A program made the position numbers and the translations under genes. A stretch of 19,194 nt of DNA, taken from positions 1-19,194 of the forward strand of contig CAZQAA010000172.1 in the NCBI GenBank assembly GCA_964591255.1, given 5' to 3'. Each line of letters starts with the position of its first letter. Within the stretch, counting starts at the first letter, position 1. This document shows, in pieces, positions 13,642 to 19,194 of the stretch. The notes beneath the pieces are model-generated. The model worked only from the letters and a program-made list of their open reading frames with translations. It was not told the origin of the DNA and ran no database searches. The stretch is from CAZQAA01 sp964591255. GTDB lineage: Bacteria > Desulfobacterota > DSM-4660 > Desulfatiglandales > Desulfatiglandaceae.

Positions 13642-15426
13642 ATGCTGCCTAAAGAAAAAAATGACAATTTTTATCTTATCTTACTCTTTCTGCTGGGCAT
13701 TATCTTATGCCTCCCAATGATCTTCTTTGACCGGTTTCCAAAAGCCGATGCAAGTATCTATTACCTCCCGATGATCAGGAATTTTGCGCAAGGAAACTGG
13801 TTCCAAGCCTATTATCCAATGATACCTCCATTATTGCCCACAATAGCCGGTATCATCTCCAAGACAACACACCTTGCACCTTATACTGCCTCTAAATTAA
13901 CAACAGTATTATTTTTTGCCGGTTCTGTTTTTCCTCTCTATCATATTCACAGAATCACCTTTGGAAAACAGATCTCTTTTCTTGCCGTGTTACTTTTTCT
14001 TCTTTGTCCCCGCCTTATGCGTTATGCAGGAGCCGGCCTGCTGGATATTCCCAACACATTCTTTCTCTTGAGCGGCGTGTTTTCCTTTATGCGTTACATA
14101 AAGAGGCCCGGCTGGTTACCAGCTATAGGGATAATCATCAGTTGCGCAGGATTGGCCCTTATCAGGGGGGAAGGAATTCTATTTGCCATGTTATTGATCA
14201 TGGCATTTGCCGGCACAGAAACCTTAACAAAAACAGTCAGAAAAAACCGGGACGAGGCGTCCTTTATTATCTATCGCCTGCCAATCCGTGTTTTGACCGG
14301 ATTGATATTCTTTTTCCTGATCATGAGCCCTTGGATAGTTTATCAGTACAGGATGACAGGATACCCTGTAACGGATAGCAGACAGATCCCCCTTCTGAAA
14401 AATATTCTCGCAAAATTTGGGAACAATAGTCTGTGCAATCGTAAAGGATCAATCCCCGATGAACCAAAAGAACTTCAACAATTGTTGAATGATAGCGGGC
14501 TTCCCAAGGGACCATGGGAAGCACATGCCATAGCCAAGGCTGTAAAAAGGCCTACGACAGCAGGAAGTTTTTTATCCAAGCTATTCAGCAATACGGTTAA
14601 AGGATTCTATTTCCCATATCTTGTCATTGCAATAATTGCCGCCCTGTTGCGAGTAAAAAGCAGAAAATGGACATTATGGGAAACTTTTCTCCTTATCATT
14701 ATATTCATACATACCGCTGTCTTCATCCTCATTTTGTGGGGATTCCCTCCTGTAAAACGGTATATATCTCATGCACTTCCCTTTATATTAGGATGGACTG
14801 CATATGGTGCTTTTAATACCTTTCACTTTTTAAAATTAAAGTGCAAAAAAAGCTCTTCATTCGTTCCGTATGTCCTGGTTTTTATCTTGATTTACAGCTG
14901 TATATGGGAGGGAACCAAAAGGATCCGATCACGGCCTTCGCATAAACAGAAAAAAATCGAAGCAATTACTCTTACCGCACGTTGGATTAGAAAAAATAAA
15001 GGACAAACCGTACCTGGTCAGAACCCAAGATTAAATTCTACAACAATGGCCTACTATAACGGGGAGTCACCCATTATACTGACATGTGAACCCCGTATCT
15101 CATTTTTTGTAGGGGGAGAAACTGTGGTCCCGAATAACTACAAGGCAACATTTACAATTGAGGAAATTATCCAGCTTTGTAAGATAAAGTCCGTGCATTT
15201 TGTTGCCGTAGAAGACGATCTTCTGGAGATCTGTCCGGAATTTTCAGCAGCTTCGCATTATTCAGATATACTACCCATTTTATACAGATCAGGGAACAAT
15301 CCGGAAACCGACGTTACGTTGCTGGGTTACAAACCTAATTTAAGATTGCCTGGTCGCCTTTCTCAAAACATAGACACTCCACATGGAATAAAATTTTATA
15401 AAATCGATCCGCCGAATCAGTTCTAA
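13642..15426 (+). CDS. polytopic GT-C glycosyltransferase (ArnT/PMT/GT39-like)
   Basis: This 594-residue integral membrane protein has about ten hydrophobic helices over residues 1-430 (starting near 10-28) and a C-terminal globular domain of about 160 residues, the build of GT-C enzymes that take sugar from a polyprenyl-phosphate carrier on the periplasmic side. The first extramembrane loop has acidic FFDRFPKADASIYYLPMIRN (28-47; D30 and D36 are candidates for the catalytic Asp). RYAGAGLLDIPNTFFLLSG and LALIRGEGILFAMLL match typical loop-helix blocks of the PMT_2 domain. It could transfer the lipid-linked sugar made by the nearby DPM1-like GT2 onto LPS, lipid or protein; the acceptor is unknown. 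The final 87 bases overlap the end of the opposing methyltransferase gene. Confidence 0.82.
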   Translation: MLPKEKNDNFYLILLFLLGIILCLPMIFFDRFPKADASIYYLPMIRNFAQGNWFQAYYPMIPPLLPTIAGIISKTTHLAPYTASKLTTVLFFAGSVFPLYHIHRITFGKQISFLAVLLFLLCPRLMRYAGAGLLDIPNTFFLLSGVFSFMRYIKRPGWLPAIGIIISCAGLALIRGEGILFAMLLIMAFAGTETLTKTVRKNRDEASFIIYRLPIRVLTGLIFFFLIMSPWIVYQYRMTGYPVTDSRQIPLLKNILAKFGNNSLCNRKGSIPDEPKELQQLLNDSGLPKGPWEAHAIAKAVKRPTTAGSFLSKLFSNTVKGFYFPYLVIAIIAALLRVKSRKWTLWETFLLIIIFIHTAVFILILWGFPPVKRYISHALPFILGWTAYGAFNTFHFLKLKCKKSSSFVPYVLVFILIYSCIWEGTKRIRSRPSHKQKKIEAITLTARWIRKNKGQTVPGQNPRLNSTTMAYYNGESPIILTCEPRISFFVGGETVVPNNYKATFTIEEIIQLCKIKSVHFVAVEDDLLEICPEFSAASHYSDILPILYRSGNNPETDVTLLGYKPNLRLPGRLSQNIDTPHGIKFYKIDPPNQF

Positions 15427-16044
15427 TCCGGCCCAGCGAAAGTCCTCTTCAATCACCTGTTTTTTGACAACAAAGCGGTTCTGATAACGTTTACTTTTAC
15501 GCCGCGCCTCGAGTCTGCCTCGGCGCCATGCCTTATAGTTGCCGTCTATCCATACTGATATACATATGCTCCTGGATGCAACTCGTGCCATTTCGCGCAG
15601 AAGGGCCCTGCGGTCGGACTTTTTACCTATATGATGCATGAGCCGGACACAAAACACGGTTTCCACTGCGCCATCAACCAGAGGAATAGAAAAGGCAGAA
15701 CACCTTATAGGTATGATACGTCTTGTAATATAACCTGGCCGCAGGTCCAGCCCCACTTTCATCATATCATAACTGTAGTCTGCCGCATAAATCTCCCGGT
15801 CTGGATATCTTGCCAGTATCTCCCAGAACCGCCCCGTCCCGGCTGGCAGGTCCAGCAAGGTTCCTGGATGGCCCGCCCATTTTAATGCCTTTCTTAATAT
15901 GACTGTCTCCCACCAATTGGAGAGACGGCGGCCTAATCCCTTTCGATGTTTTTCAAAATAGCGCAACGCCTGTACCGAATCGTACTTTTCTGAAAATTCC
16001 AGGTGAGGTGCACTATCCCATCGATTTATCTCCTGTTTTTGCAT
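15340..16044 (-). CDS. class I SAM-dependent methyltransferase
   Basis: This 234-residue Rossmann-fold methyltransferase shows motif I TLLDLPAGTGRFWEIL (62-77), the acidic end of strand 2 in YAADYSYDMM (86-95), RCSAFSIPLVDGAVETVFCV (about 113-132, motif II region), RLMHHIGKKSDRRALLREMARV and a C-terminal FYSMWSVYVLRKA strand. It lacks a cofactor-independent second domain, so the acceptor is not predictable; an envelope sugar or a lipid is likely from context. AAGGA (16055-16059 on the plus strand) lies ten bases before its ATG. It is separated from the GT4 gene upstream by 117 bases. In that gap the minus strand carries a perfect TTGACA (16131-16136) without a convincing -10. Its 3' end overlaps the GT-C gene. 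Confidence 0.88.
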   Translation of the reverse strand: MQKQEINRWDSAPHLEFSEKYDSVQALRYFEKHRKGLGRRLSNWWETVILRKALKWAGHPGTLLDLPAGTGRFWEILARYPDREIYAADYSYDMMKVGLDLRPGYITRRIIPIRCSAFSIPLVDGAVETVFCVRLMHHIGKKSDRRALLREMARVASRSICISVWIDGNYKAWRRGRLEARRKSKRYQNRFVVKKQVIEEDFRWAGLELIRRIDFIKFYSMWSVYVLRKATRQS

Positions 16045-16161
16045 TCCAATCGTATCCTTATTCCGTTTGGGTATTATTATCCCTTTCTATTCTGTTATAA
16101 TAATCATGCAAATGCGCCTGTTGAAAAATCTGTCAAGAAGAGATTGAGATTCAAACAGACT

Positions 16162-17142
16162 TCATAATATCCTTAGGGCCCTAGCCATCTTTGGATAGGT
16201 TGCATCAATGGAATAGCGCTTCATAACCCACATCCTTCCTGTCTCACCCATAACCCGCCTTAATTCTGGATCATGAACCAACTTTTCAACAGCCCCCCGC
16301 CACTCCTCCGGGCTGTCAGCCAGAAAGCCTGTTTTTCCATGCTGAATAATCTCTGCATTTACTCCCGACACCGACGACACCACAGGAAGGCCTGCAGCCA
16401 TGTACTGGAGAACCTTCAGACCACACTTTCCCTTTGTCCAAGGATTATCGGGCATTGGTGCTATACCTATGTGAGCAGATGATAAATCATAGGCCTCCCT
16501 CTTCTCATTCCATGGCACAGGAAGGGTAGTCAAAATTTTCGTTTCAAGGTCAAAATCAGCTATGATTTTCAGACGTATATGAGGCAAACTACGAGCAAGA
16601 TCCTCAAGAACAGGCAACCCTTCCTTTAAATACTTTCCCGTGGACTTACTTCCAATCCACACAAGGTCAATATGCTTAGAAGGCTTTTTTGCCCTAATTT
16701 CATATTTCCCTGGGTCCAATGAAGTGGGGAGGATAGAGACTGCACTGTTGTATCGCCGAGCTACATCTGCCAGATATTTATTCCCTACCCAGATCTGGTC
16801 ACAGTACCGGGCCATCCGTCTGAAACGATTCCAGCGTGTACTGGAAGTGGTTCCCTTACTGCTACAGAATATAGCATCATCCATATCCAGCACCAAGTGC
16901 TTTGAGCAGAGACGAACAAGGCGGCTAAAGAGAGCATTAAAGGTTTTACGAAGGATGATTACTACATCAGCCTGGCCGGCTTCTTTCAACAACCGAAGGC
17001 GTGACAGGGGGTTGTCATGCACGGCGATATGAACGGGGTGCCAGCCGTCGGCCCTTAAGGCATTAAAATAGGTCAGGGCCCGGTATCTTGTTGATGGAGC
17101 CTCATTACCCTTTGAAATAAACAGAAGATATTTCCGTTTCAT
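16162..17142 (-). CDS. GT4-type glycosyltransferase
   Basis: This 326-residue GT-B fold enzyme begins with YLLFISKGNEAPSTRYRAL (5-23), the PSTRYR entry common in GT4 enzymes. LVLDMDDAIF (83-92) and GNKYLADVARRY follow in the acceptor half. The donor half shows LVWIGSKST (160-168), HIGIAPMPDNPWTKGKCGLK and VLQYMAAGLPVVSSVSG (244-260), where a Gln stands in the usual glutamate place of EX7E (LLEYMA in relatives). GFLADSPEEW (272-281) is typical. The gene overlaps the zinc-ribbon methyltransferase by four bases (ATGA), so the two are translationally coupled. It probably adds one sugar to the envelope glycan; donor and acceptor unknown. Confidence 0.88.
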   Translation of the reverse strand: MKRKYLLFISKGNEAPSTRYRALTYFNALRADGWHPVHIAVHDNPLSRLRLLKEAGQADVVIILRKTFNALFSRLVRLCSKHLVLDMDDAIFCSSKGTTSSTRWNRFRRMARYCDQIWVGNKYLADVARRYNSAVSILPTSLDPGKYEIRAKKPSKHIDLVWIGSKSTGKYLKEGLPVLEDLARSLPHIRLKIIADFDLETKILTTLPVPWNEKREAYDLSSAHIGIAPMPDNPWTKGKCGLKVLQYMAAGLPVVSSVSGVNAEIIQHGKTGFLADSPEEWRGAVEKLVHDPELRRVMGETGRMWVMKRYSIDATYPKMARALRIL

Positions 17143-18089
17143 AGTTTTTCATAAACGGCAAAGATTATGTCACCCCGGCCTGCTATAGCGGCCATCATAA
17201 CATATGGCCGGGAAAGCAACCTGAAAAGCTTAGATTTTCTGGAAGGCCTATCTCTCTTGTGGATCAAATAATCCAGGCTGTTAAGTATAATTTTCGGCGT
17301 TGTAAATGTCTTTAATTCAACCTGTCTTAATCCATGTTTTTTCAATAACATATCAAGGTTATCGGGATTAAAAAGGATCAAATGCCTTGGCACGTCGTTG
17401 GCATACCAATTGGCGCCGAACCACCGTCTTCCCAATGCCTGACTGTTGGGTGTTTCAATGACCAGATATCCGCCCTTTTTAAGAATCCGGGCGACCTCTA
17501 CCACAAAATTATTCGGGTCCGGGATGTGCTCGATAAGATGCCGTGCCGTAATCAGATCAAAGCTGTCATCATCATAGGCCGCGGTTTGAAGTTCACCGTG
17601 AAAGACCGTTAGACCTGCCTTGCGACAGGCATCAACAGCGACCTTATTGAATTCAACCCCCTCAAACTGCCAACCCAAGGAATTCATGGCACGCATAAAT
17701 TTGCCACTGCCACATCCAATGTCAAGCGCCCTGCCGTTTGGTATAAAAGCAATAGAATCACGATATTTGAAAAGTGACAAAAAAGGAGCCAGCAACAGGA
17801 ACAGGCATGGCACACGAAGATGTGTGTATCCATATTTGTGCCGTAGCACGGCAAGCTTCGCAATGCCATGCCGTTTAGGCTCAGAGGGCTTTCTGTAGGG
17901 CGCATACTCGTCAGGATAGAAGCCAGCGATTTTGTCCGGCGAAGGTAATGGATCCTGGTAGACTGCACCACAACGAGTGCATTCTATATATTGATACGTT
18001 TCCAGGCCGTTAAACAAAAGATCCCTGCCTTGGAAGGAAAAATGTCCCCTTGAATTGCACAGGGGGCATGATGATTTGGGAACTAGCAT
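17139..18089 (-). CDS. SAM-dependent methyltransferase with N-terminal Cys4 zinc ribbon
   Basis: This 316-residue protein has two parts. The N-terminal CPLCNSRG (C8, C11) and ECTRCGAVYQDPLPSP (C37, C40) form a likely zinc ribbon. The Rossmann domain carries motif I RALDIGCGSGKFMRAM (120-135), FDLITARHLIEHIPDP (177-192), the hydrophobic ILKKGGYLVIETPNS (202-216) and FGANWYANDVPRHLILFNP (224-242), all characteristic of the methyltransferase-23 group found in O-antigen and capsule loci. The ribosome site is strong: GGGAGGGA at 18095-18102 (plus coordinates), five bases before the ATG. It is coupled to the GT4 gene by ATGA. Substrate is probably a glycan or lipid intermediate. Confidence 0.9.
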   Translation of the reverse strand: MLVPKSSCPLCNSRGHFSFQGRDLLFNGLETYQYIECTRCGAVYQDPLPSPDKIAGFYPDEYAPYRKPSEPKRHGIAKLAVLRHKYGYTHLRVPCLFLLLAPFLSLFKYRDSIAFIPNGRALDIGCGSGKFMRAMNSLGWQFEGVEFNKVAVDACRKAGLTVFHGELQTAAYDDDSFDLITARHLIEHIPDPNNFVVEVARILKKGGYLVIETPNSQALGRRWFGANWYANDVPRHLILFNPDNLDMLLKKHGLRQVELKTFTTPKIILNSLDYLIHKRDRPSRKSKLFRLLSRPYVMMAAIAGRGDIIFAVYEKL

Positions 18090-18094
18090 ATGTG

Positions 18095-18102
18095 TCCCTC
18101 CC
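18095..18102 (-). promoter_or_regulatory. strong Shine-Dalgarno site of the zinc-ribbon methyltransferase
   Basis: On the minus strand GGGAGGGA lies five bases before the ATG, the best-spaced ribosome site among the right-hand genes. It fixes the methyltransferase start at 18089. Confidence 0.6.
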
Positions 18103-18196
18103 TTACTTAACCCGGACTAAATATTTTTGAGGTTTCAATGCCAATGTCTCCCAAAAACATTTTAGGCAAGGAAGGCATAGCGGATTTATGCCGGGG

Positions 18197-19194
18197 TTAG
18201 TGCAGTCCATTTGGTTCTATGGGCTTAGTCACTCTTAAGACCACAACTTTATCACCCTCTTTATTGGAAAAAATCTTGACTGTTTCCAGTCTAAATGATG
18301 ATAAGCAACGCCTTGCTTTTTCATATTCTTTCTTGCGCACTTTCAGGACGACAAAATCGCCAGATGTCCATTTCGGTATGCCATATCCCTTTTTGCTGAA
18401 ATCCCACAGTATATATGGACGGCTGGCATAAAAACTGACTTGAGGAACATTTGTATATAATTTTGATTCAGACGGCATACCATGTTTCAGCCACTTGCCG
18501 GCTGTTACTATATAGGCCTTGGACTGTTTAGGGGGAAGGAAAGCATATACAAACATAACTAAAATTATCACAGTAAACAGGGGAAAGATTATCCGATTGC
18601 CTGCCATTCTCTTTTTCCCCTCCCTCCAGTATCGATACATACTATGCAAACTGAATGGCGACCATATCAAGAGTAACAAACTGGCTGGGATAAAAAAGCG
18701 ATTTGAGAGATAAAATTTTTGTCCCAACCACATGGCCGGCACCAGCAAACTCAAGGCAACAAAAGATATAAGGATATTCCTGATACCGGCCTCTACCGGC
18801 ACTAGGTTTTTAAAAAGGGCATGGGCACATAGCAACGTATGCACCGGGTACAGCGTGGCAATCAGTTTATACAGGTATATTCCGGCCAGTCCGCATATAG
18901 TCATAATCATGCCAAAATCTTTTGAATAATCAAGAAGTACAAACTTGCTGATAATAGCAGCCTTTTTGTTAAGACTGTCTACTACAAACATACCACAATG
19001 GAGAAACTGATCCCTGATCTCATTGATTCTGCCAACGGCAAAACCCCAACTATCATCCATAGTGAACCACCAGACTAATATAATCACTGTCAGGGAGACA
19101 ATTCCGACACAATAGGCCTTAAGTGTATCACAATTTTTCTGCCAAAGACTCCTGCCAGGCCGTAGCAAAAATACAAGGGGGATAAAACAGCTAA
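18197..19194 (-). CDS. C-terminal part of a polytopic GT-C-like membrane glycosyltransferase, cut by the window edge
   Basis: The frame is open from the window edge through 331 codons to TAA at 18197-18199. A TTG at 19166-19168 could act as a start, but a hydrophobic FIPLVFLLRPG run continues upstream, which suggests the true N-terminus lies beyond 19194. About five membrane segments can be seen (for example GIVSLTVIILVWWF, FGMIMTICGLAGIYLYKLI, LISFVALSLLVPAMWL, FFIPASLLLLIWSPF and IIFPLFTVIILVMFVYAFL). A C-terminal soluble part with VTAGKWLKHGMPSESKLYTN and FYASRP resembles the end of GT39/ArnT-like enzymes. Catalytic residues would be in the missing part, so the assignment rests on topology and the tail. 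It is followed after 107 bases by the methyltransferase gene. Confidence 0.6.
   Translation of the reverse strand, partial: SCFIPLVFLLRPGRSLWQKNCDTLKAYCVGIVSLTVIILVWWFTMDDSWGFAVGRINEIRDQFLHCGMFVVDSLNKKAAIISKFVLLDYSKDFGMIMTICGLAGIYLYKLIATLYPVHTLLCAHALFKNLVPVEAGIRNILISFVALSLLVPAMWLGQKFYLSNRFFIPASLLLLIWSPFSLHSMYRYWREGKKRMAGNRIIFPLFTVIILVMFVYAFLPPKQSKAYIVTAGKWLKHGMPSESKLYTNVPQVSFYASRPYILWDFSKKGYGIPKWTSGDFVVLKVRKKEYEKARRCLSSFRLETVKIFSNKEGDKVVVLRVTKPIEPNGLH

Noticed and set aside
16108..16136. Minus-strand promoter with perfect TTGACA at 16131-16136
   Set aside because: At 16-18 base spacing the -10 position reads like ATTTGC, a poor match; the better A/T hexamers lie about 28 bases away.
1..19194. 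CRISPR array, transposase or phage genes
   Set aside because: No regularly spaced direct repeats, no transposase or integrase motifs and no terminal inverted repeats were seen on reading both strands.

Overview
The window reads as a cell-envelope polysaccharide locus of a Gram-negative bacterium, moderately AT-rich by eye. LPS inner-core genes (waaG, waaP) and a lipid A-type acyltransferase establish an outer membrane. The mixture of Pseudomonas-like core genes with a Leg-type sugar module, DUF2304 and many stand-alone GT and methyltransferase genes is typical of deltaproteobacteria (Desulfobacterota). That placement is inference; no marker gene here fixes the taxon.

Layout. Bases 1-110 hold what may be the last codons of an upstream gene and a strong hairpin terminator. 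A tRNA-Pro(GGG) with a near-consensus promoter follows at 226-302. From 453 to 8135 runs a tightly packed plus-strand run of seven genes for lipid A/inner-core building and decoration: an LpxL/HtrB-type acyltransferase, a two-domain LPS kinase, a NodU/CmcH-type carbamoyltransferase, WaaG, WaaP, and two further kinase-fold proteins of the InaA/WapP and WapQ/Ttg8 type. Six of them resemble the Pseudomonas aeruginosa core genes waaG-waaP-wapP-wapQ-PA5006-wapO (recalled from memory), but with the last pair moved to the front.

After a 366-base AT-rich gap with a nested inverted repeat and possible promoters, a second plus-strand run (8502-15426) carries a sugar-1-phosphate nucleotidyltransferase, LegB, LegC and a NeuD/LegH-type N-acetyltransferase. 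These should make an NDP-2,4-diacetamido-2,4,6-trideoxyhexose. No nonulosonate synthase or CMP-transferase follows. Next come a DPM1-like GT2, a small DUF2304 membrane protein, a CatB/maltose-acetyltransferase-like hexapeptide protein and a large ArnT/PMT-like GT-C membrane protein. This second half looks like synthesis, lipid-linking and transfer of a decorating sugar.

The right end (15340-19194) is a minus-strand group transcribed toward the centre: the C-terminal part of another multi-spanning GT-C-like protein (cut by the window edge), a methyltransferase with an N-terminal Cys4 zinc ribbon, a GT4 glycosyltransferase, and a second methyltransferase. The 3' end of the last overlaps the plus-strand GT-C gene tail-to-tail by 87 bases.

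No insertion sequences, CRISPR arrays, phage genes or clear pseudogenes were seen. The least ordinary points are the permuted core cassette with five kinase-fold domains in four genes, the Ser-for-Asp replacement in the catalytic loop of two adjacent kinase-like proteins, the shortened Leg pathway, and a purine tract that encodes a polybasic tail and also serves as the next gene's ribosome binding site.
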